Source of the DNA: Pyrinomonadaceae bacterium
GTDB lineage: Bacteria > Acidobacteriota > Blastocatellia > Pyrinomonadales > Pyrinomonadaceae
NCBI GenBank assembly: GCA_028284415.1
Contig: JANQRU010000007.1
Span: 434,001-498,000 of the forward strand
Length of the DNA: 64,000 nucleotides
Direction: 5' to 3'
Numbering within the stretch: position 1 is the first letter of the stretch; each line of letters starts with the position of its first letter. Under the pieces are notes generated by a model, which did not search any database, was not told the origin of the DNA, and saw only the letters and a list, made by a program, of their open reading frames with translations. The position numbers and the translations under genes are program-made. Positions 43,447 to 52,371 of the stretch are shown one piece after another.

Positions 43447-43535
43447 CATTCAAAGTAACTGTTGCCCATTCATTCAAAGCTACACACTAAATGTGAATAA
43501 TTAACTCATATTACGCACTTTTTTAGATTATCTAG

Positions 43536-43559
43536 TTCAATAAACTTCAGTTTGTTGAA
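43536..43559. repeat. TTCAATAAACT-TC-AGTTTGTTGAA palindrome
   Basis: One wobble mismatch in 11-bp arms. A sister copy with perfect 10-bp arms (TCAACAAACT-GA-AGTTTGTTGA) is at 43699-43720. They look like a dispersed short palindromic repeat family. Confidence 0.65.
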
Positions 43560-43698
43560 ACGCCCGCAAAGCGTGGCGTGATTTGTCTAATTTACAAAAT
43601 TGTTTAGTGAATCTTTAAAGTTGCAAGTAGTAAATTTCTAACATTATTCAATAAAACTATTTGCTCATATTCAAAACTGCATTATTTTGCTAAGACTC

Positions 43699-43720
43699 TC
43701 AACAAACTGAAGTTTGTTGA
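43699..43720. repeat. TCAACAAACT-GA-AGTTTGTTGA palindrome
   Basis: Second copy of the palindrome family at 43536-43559, 140 bases away; perfect 10-bp arms, centre GA instead of TC. Confidence 0.65.
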
Positions 43721-43755
43721 ACTTTTTGCGTAACATCAGTAATTGAATTACTGTG

Positions 43756-44127
43756 TCACGCCATAGCCGTATCGTGGCATAATTTTGAAACATTGTTCAA
43801 AACGACCTTCACTTTCCTATTCGTCCTATTTTCGAGAACAAGTTTGTACCTGCCTTTCTTGTTTCCGGTTTTTACTTGAACCCGACCTTTACCACTTACA
43901 ATTTTTTCCCCTTTCGGATTAAAAACTGCCAAATGGACTTTTCCATAATTCGCCTTCGCAGAGATTTTAATTTCACAACCTTTCCCCCAATTATAATAGA
44001 TCTTTTTGCTAGATTTTGGGGATATATCGAATTTTGAAGACTCAGGATTTGCAGCAACTTTATCAATAGTTAAAACCAGTCCTGTCCACACTATAGCTGT
44101 AAATAGAATCAATGTTATTTTTTTCAT
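43756..44127 (-). CDS. Small secreted protein of unknown function
   Basis: 123 residues from the ATG at 44127 (GGAGATA ribosome site). Signal peptide about 1-26 (VAANPESS). The mature part is basic (KSSKKIYYNWGKGCEIKISA and a Lys/Arg-rich middle), with a beta-sandwich-like strand pattern (GRVQVKTGNKKGRYKLVLEN). The last codons (SKLCHDTAMA) lie in a repeat-like sequence that forms a hairpin, so the tail may be repeat-derived. Function unknown. Confidence 0.75.
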   Translation of the reverse strand: MKKITLILFTAIVWTGLVLTIDKVAANPESSKFDISPKSSKKIYYNWGKGCEIKISAKANYGKVHLAVFNPKGEKIVSGKGRVQVKTGNKKGRYKLVLENRTNRKVKVVLNNVSKLCHDTAMA

Positions 44128-44198
44128 ATTTATCTCCCTAATGGAACTTATTTGATGGTAAGCAGGCATGCAAAATTAGATATAATTGTATAGAGCTT

Positions 44199-44278
44199 GT
44201 GTTAGTAGCCCGACCGTGAGGGAGTGGCTTGAAAGTTAATTATCTAAAAGCCCTTCCTAACGGTCGGGCTACTGACAC
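44199..44278. repeat. REP/BIME-like imperfect inverted repeat
   Basis: Left arm GTGTTAGTAGCCCGACCGT... at 44199-44230 and right arm at 44247-44278 pair over 32 bases with about four mismatches, around a 16-base centre. This matches the REP/BIME type found dispersed in bacterial genomes. It lies between the genes at 43756 and 44346. Confidence 0.82.
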
Positions 44279-44345
44279 TTTACGTACTTTTTGCTTGAGT
44301 GCTTAGCGGCAATAATTCCCTTTCTACGGAACTTTCGCCTCATAT

Positions 44346-45116
44346 CTAACTTTGCAAAACAGGGTTTGGTTGACTTCCGACATTCCTTTTGGAAACAGCA
44401 GAACCGGAAACTCTTAAAAGATTGTTGACGGCATTCAGCCCTTGCCGTAAGACGAGCGGCAAAAGGAAAAATCCGACAAATGGTACTAAGTTCAGCAATC
44501 CATATAGTATAAATAAAATCGATGACATCGGCTTAACATTCAAGTTATTTCTCTCGATATATTTATTGTATTCACTCGGATATTTTGCCCAAACTATTAT
44601 TGCCCAAAAAACTCCCAAAATCGGAATAAAATGAAGTCCGACTGCCGCACTCGGACTAATAAAAGACTCCCCATCATTTATCGCTCCCCAAAGTTTTGCT
44701 ATTAGATATATGTGGAAAAGAATTGAAAAAATGATGAATAGTAATAAGGCTAAAAAAGTTAATACACCTATTCTCCCGTCCATTGAAAAGGAATAGTAAA
44801 TACCGGTACTGGACAAAATGCTGTAAAGAATACTATCTAATGGGAAAAGAACTATACTCAAAGGTAATATGCCTGCCAAGATTAATAAAAACCATTCAAC
44901 TGAAATACGATTTTCATAACCTGTATCTTTGCGGTAATCAATAAATAACCAAACCAATCCAATTAAAAACACAACGGCAAAAAGCACTTCAATCCAGCCA
45001 ACAAACCAACTGAGAGTTTCGTAATAGAGCATCCAAGTGTAATCAGTAACCTTGTAAAGCGTTGTAAATAATAAACCTATTGCTCCTAACATCAGTAATA
45101 TCTTTTTCATCTTCAT
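44346..45116 (-). CDS. Polytopic membrane protein of unknown function
   Basis: 256 residues with about six to seven hydrophobic segments (starting KKILLMLGAIGLLFTTLYKV). Near the C-terminus PSAAVGLHFIPILGVFWAIIVWAKYPSEYNKY resembles DUF4328-like domains, but I do not claim that family. The C-terminus carries a basic tail. It starts 6 bases downstream of the gene at 45123, so they form an operon. Confidence 0.65.
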   Translation of the reverse strand: MKMKKILLMLGAIGLLFTTLYKVTDYTWMLYYETLSWFVGWIEVLFAVVFLIGLVWLFIDYRKDTGYENRISVEWFLLILAGILPLSIVLFPLDSILYSILSSTGIYYSFSMDGRIGVLTFLALLLFIIFSILFHIYLIAKLWGAINDGESFISPSAAVGLHFIPILGVFWAIIVWAKYPSEYNKYIERNNLNVKPMSSILFILYGLLNLVPFVGFFLLPLVLRQGLNAVNNLLRVSGSAVSKRNVGSQPNPVLQS

Positions 45117-45122
45117 TCCTCC

Positions 45123-46478
45123 TTATTTAATTTTGTTTGAAGGCGTTGGCAACAGACTTCCTTTTGTCGGAACTCTTTTTGCCATTGCTTTTCCTTCTGC
45201 GGTTTTCCAAGGGATTCCGTAGAAAAAACCTTTTTCGGGTTGTGAGCCAAGACGATAATCGAATTCCGTTCCGCCTTCGGGAATTTCCATATCGATCATA
45301 AAAGCGTTTCGGTAAAGATTTACGTTTCCGCTTGCTTGTTCGGGATGAGGGGCGATTGCTCCGTCTATTTCTACTTTGAAACGGAAAATTCGATAAACTT
45401 CGCCGTTGTTTATATATTTGCATTCCCAATTTCCGGGTTTTGCACTCATTTCAAGACGGTCGTATTTTTTGCCGTCGCCTGCCCAAGTCATAGGTAAAAC
45501 AGAAGTTATTTGACTAAACCTAAGCGGATCTTTATACATAGCTCCTCTTTTGAATTTCGGTGCGATTCGGTCTGTGTATTCAAGTGCGGTCGTTCGTAAA
45601 ATCTGTACCGACATTGCATCAGTGCTGCTTCCGTTATCTGGAAACTTAACTCGGTTTCCATCAACTGTGCATCGGACATATCCCGGTCGCGGATAGTATC
45701 CGCTTTTTTCCAAAGACATACTGTAATAGATCTGCACCATAGAGCGTTGATAAGATTCTCTTTGATTTTTTGTTTGGTTGTAATAATCGTAAGTTCCCGG
45801 CGGGCGATAATGTATGAAAGCAACCGCCGTATCGGTATGTCGCATAATTGCGTATTGTGATTCAGCCGCGTAAGTATTGCTCACCGGTCCACGAACTCGT
45901 GTGATTTTTTCTACATCAATTTTGTAGGTTCTGACTAAAGTTTCTTCGTCCGTATCACCGTTAACAACACGAATCTCTACATCAAAATTTCCTGTTTGAT
46001 CGATCTTGGCTTTCTTACTCCAACATCCCGTATCGTGCCACAAAAAATTGTCGCCCAAAGGAAATCGTTTCGGACGTGCATTTGCGTCATAAACATATCT
46101 TCCGCCTTGGCAACGATTTGTCGCTAAAACCTTTCCGTCTTTTAAAACCGAAATTTTAAATGCACTTCTCTTCGGAAAAGTTCCCATTACCCGCAAATAA
46201 CTTTTCAAAGCCCAACCATCATCAACTTTTCTCGATTCGGTCGGATGAGGTTTTGGAAGTGCAACCGCTTCAAAATATGTGAACGCATCATCCACAACCA
46301 TTTCTCTGGACTTAAAATTCATATCGGTTACAGAAGTCTTTGTATTTCCTGAAACTTCCGTTTTCGGCTTCTTAACCTTAGGCTTTTTTACTTTTGGTAT
46401 TTTTATATTGAATTGCCCATATGCAATGGAAGCAATTGAAAGCACAAAAATAATTGTTAAAATATTTCTAAATTTCAT
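45123..46478 (-). CDS. Secreted protein of unknown function
   Basis: 451 residues with a signal peptide (about 1-22, IAYGQF) followed by a Lys/Pro tandem (KIPKVKKPKVKKPKTEV). The body consists of beta-rich segments with charged loops and no enzyme motif I recognise. It follows, on the same strand, a small zinc-ribbon-like HTH gene and precedes a membrane protein gene, so an envelope role is likely. Confidence 0.7.
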   Translation of the reverse strand: MKFRNILTIIFVLSIASIAYGQFNIKIPKVKKPKVKKPKTEVSGNTKTSVTDMNFKSREMVVDDAFTYFEAVALPKPHPTESRKVDDGWALKSYLRVMGTFPKRSAFKISVLKDGKVLATNRCQGGRYVYDANARPKRFPLGDNFLWHDTGCWSKKAKIDQTGNFDVEIRVVNGDTDEETLVRTYKIDVEKITRVRGPVSNTYAAESQYAIMRHTDTAVAFIHYRPPGTYDYYNQTKNQRESYQRSMVQIYYSMSLEKSGYYPRPGYVRCTVDGNRVKFPDNGSSTDAMSVQILRTTALEYTDRIAPKFKRGAMYKDPLRFSQITSVLPMTWAGDGKKYDRLEMSAKPGNWECKYINNGEVYRIFRFKVEIDGAIAPHPEQASGNVNLYRNAFMIDMEIPEGGTEFDYRLGSQPEKGFFYGIPWKTAEGKAMAKRVPTKGSLLPTPSNKIK

Positions 46479-46489
46479 AATATTTCTCC

Positions 46490-46801
46490 CTACTCAGATT
46501 CTCGTTTTTCTTCAAGCAATAATTTCTCTTTCAAATCAAACGCTTTTTTTAGGCTCGTAAAACAAACAAAACTTTTCTTGTTTTCCGTTTCGATAAAATG
46601 TATCTGCCCCAATTCGACAAGCTGGAAAATGATTCGTTCGCTGATTCCGAACGTGTCCGTAATAAATGAAGGCGAAAGCATTGCAGATTCTTCAACGCAT
46701 AATCCACAAGAAAACTCAGCGATATTTTCCGAATTTTTCAGAAAAGTTAACTGGCGTGTTTTGGAGATAATCTCTCGCCTAAATTTTCTTTTTTTAATCA
46801 T
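46490..46801 (-). CDS. Small zinc-ribbon-like HTH protein
   Basis: 103 residues. After a basic N-terminus, a CGLC motif (ISKTRQLTFLKNSEN..., EFSCGLCVEESAMLSPSF) and a helix-turn-helix with FGISERIIFQLVELGQIHFIET match a small acidobacterial family whose members look like excisionase/MerR-type DNA-binding proteins. It probably binds DNA, with the CxxC as a structural half-site. It is divergent from the winged-helix/PD40 gene at 47002, suggesting a regulatory tie. Confidence 0.7.
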   Translation of the reverse strand: MIKKRKFRREIISKTRQLTFLKNSENIAEFSCGLCVEESAMLSPSFITDTFGISERIIFQLVELGQIHFIETENKKSFVCFTSLKKAFDLKEKLLLEEKRESE

Positions 46802-46952
46802 TCAAAATCTGGTCAATAAAGTGCTCAAAGAAACTGTGACCTCAACAGCCACAATTTTTTCTTTGTGTATGGACAAACCTTGTCGTAAAATTGTCATTCA
46901 AAAAAGAATTTGCTTTGACTGCCCCTAAAGTTAAATGAAGTGTTGGAATGAA

Positions 46953-46997
46953 GTCTTTAAGAAAAGCCTTAATTATTTCTTAATAACTTCTTAAGAC
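46953..46997 (+). promoter_or_regulatory. Direct repeats CTTAAT with 11-bp spacing before the PD40 sensor
   Basis: CTTAAT at 46968, CTTAAT at 46979 and CTTAAG at 46990 lie exactly 11 bases apart, with a degenerate CTTTAA at 46955. This is the one-turn spacing seen for OmpR-family winged-helix binding, and the array ends 5 bases before the ATG of a gene whose product has such a domain. Autoregulation is inferred. Confidence 0.6.
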
Positions 46998-47001
46998 TCT
47001 T

Positions 47002-49305
47002 ATGAGCAATAAACACAACAATTTATACGAATTTGGAAATTATCTTTTAGATAGCCAAAAGCGTGTTTTATGGCGTGGCAAAGAACTGATTACATTACCA
47101 CCGAAGGTTTTTGATACGCTTTGTATTTTGGTTGAACGGCAAGGAGATGTCGTTACAAAAGATGAGATTTTTGAACTCGTTTGGGAAGATACTTTTGTCG
47201 AAGAAAACAATCTTTCGCAAAATATTTTCACACTTCGCCGTACTCTCGACACGGACGAAAATGACCAAAGCATCATCGAAACAATCCCTCGAAAAGGTTT
47301 TCGTATCACGGAAAAAATTCGTGTTGTTGAAAATACCGAAAAAGGATCGAATCTCGAAAAAATTTCGGCAAAAGAAATCGAGACAAATGGCAATCAAGAT
47401 GTTGTAATTGCGACCGAAACGGAAACCAGAATTGTTGAAGAAATAATTCTTGATGAAGACGACCAAACCTCAGATGTTTTGGCTTTGGAAGGAAAACAAC
47501 CTAGTTTTCTCTCAAACAATAAAAAATGGCTTTTGCCTGTTTTGGGACTCGTTTTATTTTCCACTCTCGGCTTTGCAAGCTATTCTATTTACAAAAAATA
47601 TCAATCCAATATTGCCAAATCCGCTTTTGAAAATCTCACTATTCAATCATTAACGAACACAGGCGATGTTGATTTACCCGCACTCTCTCCCGATGGAAAA
47701 TTTGCAGTTTATTTGAAAGGTTTCGGCGAAGATGAAACTCTACAACTTCGTGATATGGAACTCGGAACTGTTACGGACTTAAAGATTGAAGGAGACATAA
47801 AACCGGGCTTTTCACGTTTTTCAAATGATGGAAAATGGATATATTTTCGCGAAGGCAAAGGCGGTGATTCATCAAGCAAAATTCACAAAGTTTCATATTT
47901 AGGCGGAATGCCCGAACTCGTTGCAGAAGATGTCTGGGGATATTTTAGTTTTTCAAATGACGGTGAACAAATCAGTTTCTTCCGTAGAACCCCAGGCGAA
48001 AATCGTTACGATGTTATCGTCAAAAACCTAAAAACCGACAAAGAACAGATAGTTCTGACACGCTTTGTTCCGCAATTACTTTTTGTTTGGAGCTATCCGA
48101 GTTTTTCACCCGATGGAAAAAAAATTGCCGTAATCGAACGTGATCAAAACAAGGTCGTTTCAAAACTAATCATTACCGATATTGAAAATAAAAAAGATGA
48201 GATTTTTAAAGTTCCGAAATTGGTAGCTTTTAGAAGAATCGAATGGATTTCGGATGATACGATTCTGGCAATTGCTCGTGCGAAAAAACAAGTTCCGCAA
48301 ATTCACCAAATTTCATATCCAAGCGGAAAATCAATTCCAATTACAAGAGATTTGAAGACTTACCGCAGTTTATCAATTTCGGCGGATAGAAAAACGATTC
48401 TTTCAAAAACCGTCGAAACCAGATCAAATATTTGGGTTTTACCAAATGCCAAACTGGAAAATGCAAAAAAATTCAAGGAAGATAATTTTGGTCGAAATGG
48501 CTTTTTTGGACTTCGTTGGATGACGGATGACAAAATTGTTTACGTATCTAGAATTGATCGAAATAGAGACTTGTGGTTGCTAAACCCTGAAGATGATTCT
48601 CGCCAACAGCTAACCAAAGATAGCGGAAATGCCAACCAACTTCCCTCAATCTCAAAAGATGGAAAATTTATCTATTTCAATTCCGACCGCAGCGGCAAAA
48701 TGAAAATTTGGCGAATTGATGCGAACGGTAAAAACCCAACTCAGGTTAGCCAAAATGAAAAAACACAAGAGCTTTCTCCAAATGTGTCTGCCGATGGAAA
48801 ATGGCTTTATTTTATACGACGTGGCAAAAAATCTTCTACCATTTGGCGTAAATCTCTCATTGAAGAAAAAGAAGAACAAATATCAACAAAAGATTTCACT
48901 CCCGAAAATTTCATTTCTCTTTCTCCAAACGGAAAATATTTGGCTTTTACATTTTTTGAACAAAAAGATAGTAAAGAATCCCAAAACGACGAAACCGATG
49001 CAGGAGAAAAAGTCGGCATAATTGCTTTGGAAAACAAAGAAAACTTCTACACTTTTGATGTAAATGCAATGAAAAGAACCATTCGCTGGTCAAGCGATGG
49101 CGAAAGTTTCGACTACGCAGAAAACTCTCAAATTGGAAGCAAAATCTGGCGGCAAAATGCGACGAACGAAGATGCTAAACCGAAACTTCTTTTAGAACTG
49201 CCAAACGAAAATATATACAACTTTGATTGGTCTGCCGACGAAAAAAATCTCGCAATCTCCGTCGGCACAACCGAACAAGACGCAGTAATTATTAATCTCA
49301 AATAA
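47002..49305 (+). CDS. Winged-helix DNA-binding membrane protein with PD40 beta-propeller
   Basis: 767 residues. An OmpR/PhoB-type winged-helix domain is at about 9-105 (NYLLDSQKRVLWRGKELITL, PPKVFDTLCILVERQGDVVT, FTLRRTLDTDENDQSIIETI, PRKGFRITEKI). An acidic linker follows, then one membrane helix at about 175-195 (WLLPVLGLVLFSTLGFASYS), and a periplasmic propeller with WD40-like PD40 repeats (LSPDGKFAVYL, FSNDGKWIYF, FSNDGEQISFF, FSPDGKKIAVI, ISKDGKFIYFNSDRSGK, VSADGKWLYFI). This CadC-like/TolB-like layout is typical of acidobacterial one-component regulators; the signal is unknown. Confidence 0.92.
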   Translation: MSNKHNNLYEFGNYLLDSQKRVLWRGKELITLPPKVFDTLCILVERQGDVVTKDEIFELVWEDTFVEENNLSQNIFTLRRTLDTDENDQSIIETIPRKGFRITEKIRVVENTEKGSNLEKISAKEIETNGNQDVVIATETETRIVEEIILDEDDQTSDVLALEGKQPSFLSNNKKWLLPVLGLVLFSTLGFASYSIYKKYQSNIAKSAFENLTIQSLTNTGDVDLPALSPDGKFAVYLKGFGEDETLQLRDMELGTVTDLKIEGDIKPGFSRFSNDGKWIYFREGKGGDSSSKIHKVSYLGGMPELVAEDVWGYFSFSNDGEQISFFRRTPGENRYDVIVKNLKTDKEQIVLTRFVPQLLFVWSYPSFSPDGKKIAVIERDQNKVVSKLIITDIENKKDEIFKVPKLVAFRRIEWISDDTILAIARAKKQVPQIHQISYPSGKSIPITRDLKTYRSLSISADRKTILSKTVETRSNIWVLPNAKLENAKKFKEDNFGRNGFFGLRWMTDDKIVYVSRIDRNRDLWLLNPEDDSRQQLTKDSGNANQLPSISKDGKFIYFNSDRSGKMKIWRIDANGKNPTQVSQNEKTQELSPNVSADGKWLYFIRRGKKSSTIWRKSLIEEKEEQISTKDFTPENFISLSPNGKYLAFTFFEQKDSKESQNDETDAGEKVGIIALENKENFYTFDVNAMKRTIRWSSDGESFDYAENSQIGSKIWRQNATNEDAKPKLLLELPNENIYNFDWSADEKNLAISVGTTEQDAVIINLK

Positions 49306-49429
49306 TCTTAAAAGATTTAACATATCCAAATAATACTGAATCATAATTAAAGTGACCGCTTTGTACATATTCGATATTTACAAAGCTATTGAAAATGGTG
49401 ACATATCATATTCAAATGGTCAGTTTTAT

Positions 49430-50083
49430 TTAAGCATCTTTTAATATTGTGTTGGATATTTCCATTGGTTCAGTTACTGAATTATCTGGGTTTGTAGATA
49501 GTTCTATGCAAACTTTATCTTTGCAATGTAGATAATTCTTCCCCACAAATTCGTAAATAGCAATGGCACCTATTTTAGTTTTTTTCAAACTCTTATTCTT
49601 ATCTTTCAACTTCTTTACTGCATAAGCTGCAGTAACTACAGGTGAGTCAAATTTGGCGATAATAAACCTGTAACTTTTATCATCTTTTTTATATTCGGCA
49701 GTTAACCTTGCAATCTCAGGATCAGAACCATAAGGAGCGGTATATATCAGCTCGCCTTGCTCAAATTTTCCAATACTTTTATATGCTTTCATAGCATCCA
49801 TTAGTTCATCTGTATTTTTTGCTTCTTTTACTGTAAATTTCGGCTCAGAATCAACATCATTAGTTTCTTCATTTTTTTTCGATTCCGATTTTTCATCCGT
49901 ATTATTAGCTGATGTTGGTTTATCCATTAAATCTGCTGTTGGCTTAGTATTCGTGTTTTCATTTGTTTCTCCTGCATTGTTAAAACAACCTCCAAAACTG
50001 ACTAAAAATACCAGCGTAGTTATTGCTAGTAAACCTTTTACTTGGCGGTTCGAAAATTCCGTAAATTCGTTTTTGATTATCAT
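49430..50083 (-). CDS. Putative lipoprotein of unknown function
   Basis: 217 residues. A lipobox-like SFGGC near residue 33 follows a hydrophobic stretch; GGAGAG ribosome site before the ATG. A Thr/Asn/Lys linker (TKPTADLMDKPTSANNTDEK) precedes a soluble domain with no recognised family. A DNA element resembling the binding array before the PD40 sensor lies upstream at 50151-50181, suggesting common control. Confidence 0.72.
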   Translation of the reverse strand: MIIKNEFTEFSNRQVKGLLAITTLVFLVSFGGCFNNAGETNENTNTKPTADLMDKPTSANNTDEKSESKKNEETNDVDSEPKFTVKEAKNTDELMDAMKAYKSIGKFEQGELIYTAPYGSDPEIARLTAEYKKDDKSYRFIIAKFDSPVVTAAYAVKKLKDKNKSLKKTKIGAIAIYEFVGKNYLHCKDKVCIELSTNPDNSVTEPMEISNTILKDA

Positions 50084-50494
50084 AGATTCTCTCCTTTTTT
50101 TAATAAATAACTTTCTGTGAGGTCTAAACTATGTCAATCATTCAAGAAAAGTCTTTAAGAAACTCTTAATTATTTCTTAGTTGTCTATCTAAACTAATTA
50201 AGAAAAGGATAAACCTTGTATTTTTAATGAGATTGGGCTTTTTTACTGATGTTCATCAAGTAGTATTTGGAATCAACAAAGTTTAATTTATTAAGAATAA
50301 TTTTGCGTGTTTTCACGTTAAATCAAGGAAGTAGCAACTAATTCTCAAAAAATTCGTTATCTTTGTTAACACTTTTCAATTTCACAACATCTATATACAC
50401 AGCAAGCAATTAAAAGCTGTTACCAAAATGATGTTTGGTGGGATTGGTTTTATATTTTTCATATTTGATTTCATCAAACGTCATTAAATCTTAA
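50084..50494. other. 411-bp divergent regulatory region
   Basis: Spacer between the lipoprotein (minus) and ECF sigma (plus) genes. It contains the second copy of the PD40-sensor binding-like array (50151-50181). A TTGACA box reading toward the lipoprotein lies at 50133-50138. No ORF or terminator is seen. Confidence 0.5.
50151..50181. promoter_or_regulatory. Second copy of the CTTAAT direct-repeat element
   Basis: Nearly the same 30-base sequence as at 46953-46983, including CTTAAT at 50165 and CTTAG at 50176 (11 bases apart), 65-100 bases upstream of the lipoprotein start. See the finding on this pair. Confidence 0.6.
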
Positions 50495-51085
50495 ATGTCA
50501 GAAAGCGGAATTATACAAAACATATTTTTTCCAGCTCGACGCAAAAAGCAGTTAGCCTCTTCCCCGGCAAAGGAAAAACCAAAAGAAGAAGCAATGCTAG
50601 TAGAGCGTGTGTGTGCAGGCGATAGAAGTGCGTTTGAAGAATTTTACAAAAAATTATCCCCGATGGTTCATGGCATTATCCTTGCTCGTGTCCCACGTGA
50701 TGAAGTTGATGACATCGTTCAAGAGGTTTTTATTACCGCTTACGAAAAACTCAATACGCTTCGGGATAAAAATGCCGTTAGCCCTTGGATTGCAAGGATT
50801 GCGAGGAATCGTGCAGTGGAGTTTTATCGTCGTAACAAACCGACTGTCGAACTTTCCGAAAATTTAAGCCATAACGGCAATGCCAAAAATGAGGCAAATG
50901 AAATTTTGGATACGATTAAAGAACTTCCCGAAGCGTATCGGGAAACTTTAATTTTGCGATTAGTTGAAGGAATGACAGGACCAGAAATAGCTGAGCAAAC
51001 AGGATTGAAACACGAATCGGTCAGAGTAAATCTGCACAGAGGAATGAAAATGTTACGTAAGAAACTCGGCATTGAGGTGCATTAA
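50495..51085 (+). CDS. ECF-type sigma factor
   Basis: 196 residues of the sigma-70 ECF family. Region 2 holds LVERVCAGDRSAFEEFYKKL, DEVDDIVQEVFITAYEKLNT and SPWIARIARNRAVEFYRR; region 4 has LPEAYRETLILRLVEGMTGP followed by EIAEQTGLKHESVRVNLHRG (HTH). An N-terminal extension of about 30 residues (FFPARRKKQLASSPAKEKPK) precedes region 2. It starts a four- to five-gene run with a membrane protein, two DUF4252-type genes and a VWFA gene. The membrane protein next door may be its anti-sigma factor. Confidence 0.92.
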   Translation: MSESGIIQNIFFPARRKKQLASSPAKEKPKEEAMLVERVCAGDRSAFEEFYKKLSPMVHGIILARVPRDEVDDIVQEVFITAYEKLNTLRDKNAVSPWIARIARNRAVEFYRRNKPTVELSENLSHNGNAKNEANEILDTIKELPEAYRETLILRLVEGMTGPEIAEQTGLKHESVRVNLHRGMKMLRKKLGIEVH

Positions 51086-51087
51086 AT

Positions 51088-51735
51088 ATGAAAGAAGATT
51101 ATTTATGGGACAAATCAGGAAATGACCCGGAAATAGAAAAACTGGAAAATGCTCTAAAGGCATTTCGCCAAAAAGACACAACCCCACCCGTCGTGCCGGC
51201 AAAAACTTCTACTATTGAAGAAAAACGCAATAACCCATGGGGATTTTTTCGATTAGGCTTTGCCTCATTTGCTTGTTTTGCCTTAGCTATTATTTCACTT
51301 GGAGTGTTTCAATTTACTCAAAATGAAACTCAATCAATTGCAAAAATTGATTTAAAGAAATCTGTTATAGAACCTGTTACAAAAAAGAACGATTACATTA
51401 AACAAGACACTATTTCAAAAGAAATTTTCACTGAAGAAAAACAAAATAAACCAACTGTTGTAAAAGCTACGTTTAAGCCAACTAAAAAGAAAAAAAGAAA
51501 GATTATCAATCGCAAGAAAGTCGCTAAAAAATCAACCCATAAGACAGCAATTCGTAAAAAAGTAAAGACTAATCTGCCAGAACAAAAAGTTGAAATATCT
51601 GAGCTAACGGCTGAAGAAAAATACGCTTACAACCAGTTGATGAAAGCACTTGCGATTACAAGCTCAAAATTAAAGATTGTTAAGGATAAAGTTCAGGGAT
51701 TGGACAACAAACCCGTTGGTAAAAGTTTGCGATAG
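51088..51735 (+). CDS. Membrane protein, putative anti-sigma factor
   Basis: 215 residues starting 2 bases after the sigma stop. A cytoplasmic N-terminal part (DPEIEKLENALKAFRQKDTT) is followed by one membrane helix at about 52-72 (LGFASFACFALAIISLGVFQ) and a long Lys-rich outside part (KPTKKKKRKIINRKKVAKKS). The topology and placement after an ECF sigma gene suggest an anti-sigma factor, but the zinc-binding ASD motif is not seen. So the role is inferred from context. Confidence 0.7.
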   Translation: MKEDYLWDKSGNDPEIEKLENALKAFRQKDTTPPVVPAKTSTIEEKRNNPWGFFRLGFASFACFALAIISLGVFQFTQNETQSIAKIDLKKSVIEPVTKKNDYIKQDTISKEIFTEEKQNKPTVVKATFKPTKKKKRKIINRKKVAKKSTHKTAIRKKVKTNLPEQKVEISELTAEEKYAYNQLMKALAITSSKLKIVKDKVQGLDNKPVGKSLR

Positions 51736-51761
51736 AACTTTATCAGGAGAGATATAAAGTT

Positions 51762-52361
51762 ATGAAAAAGCTTATTAATTATTCATTCAAAACCCTTTTA
51801 TTATCTGCATTTATGCTGATTTCGATGGCAGCTGTAAGTGCACAAGATGCACGCCTTAATTTCGATAATCTCAAAGGTTTAGAAGATCGTGCAAGAGATG
51901 TAGTTGAAGTAAACATTGATGGCAACATCTTGAAGCTAGCCAAAAGAGTTTTGCTGAAGGTAAAAGACAAAGATGCTAAGACCGTCGGTGAAGCGATTAA
52001 AGGTTTAGAAGCCATATATGTCAGAGTTTATCGTTTTGAAAATGCAAACGAATATAACATGGCTGATGTGGATATAATTCGTTCACAACTGCAAAACCCA
52101 GGTTGGGAAAAGCTCGCCAATGTCCGCAGCAAGAAAAACAATCAAAAGGTTGATGTTTACACGATGTTTTCAGGCGATGTTATGAGCGGCGTTGCGGTCG
52201 TAATTTCTGAAGATAAGAGCATTGGTCTGGTCAACGTAATTGGTCCAATTGATATTGATCTGCTTGTCGAATTAGGAGGCAAATTAAACATTCCCGACCT
52301 TGATATCGAGATTGGTGATGACGACGAAGATAAAAAGAGAACTGATAATGACGATAACTAA
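51762..52361 (+). CDS. DUF4252 protein, exported
   Basis: 199 residues. A signal peptide (about 1-28, AVSAQDA) precedes a DUF4252 domain: ARLNFDNLKGLEDRARDVVE, IYVRVYRFENANEYNM, PGWEKLANVRSKKNNQKVDV, TMFSGDVMSGVAVVISEDKS and INIP/DLDIEIGD near the end. DUF4252 proteins are small envelope proteins common in Bacteroidota and Acidobacteriota, function unknown. The C-terminus is a strongly acidic Asp tail (DDDEDKKRTDNDDN). Preceded by a GGAGAG ribosome site and followed after 10 bases by a related gene. Confidence 0.85.
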   Translation: MKKLINYSFKTLLLSAFMLISMAAVSAQDARLNFDNLKGLEDRARDVVEVNIDGNILKLAKRVLLKVKDKDAKTVGEAIKGLEAIYVRVYRFENANEYNMADVDIIRSQLQNPGWEKLANVRSKKNNQKVDVYTMFSGDVMSGVAVVISEDKSIGLVNVIGPIDIDLLVELGGKLNIPDLDIEIGDDDEDKKRTDNDDN

Positions 52362-52371
52362 GGAGTAAAAA

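Larger units (their letters stand above)
43264..43755. other. 492-bp non-coding stretch with repeats
   Basis: It holds a terminator-like hairpin (43402-43446) and two copies of a palindromic repeat (43536-43559 and 43699-43720), plus an inverted GCGTGGCGTGA/TCACGCCA pair. No gene is seen. Confidence 0.6.

Noticed and set aside
46578..46928. Plus-strand 116-residue ORF overlapping the small HTH gene
   Set aside because: It overlaps the HTH gene on the opposite strand and has no protein-like features; the minus frame carries the CGLC and HTH motifs.
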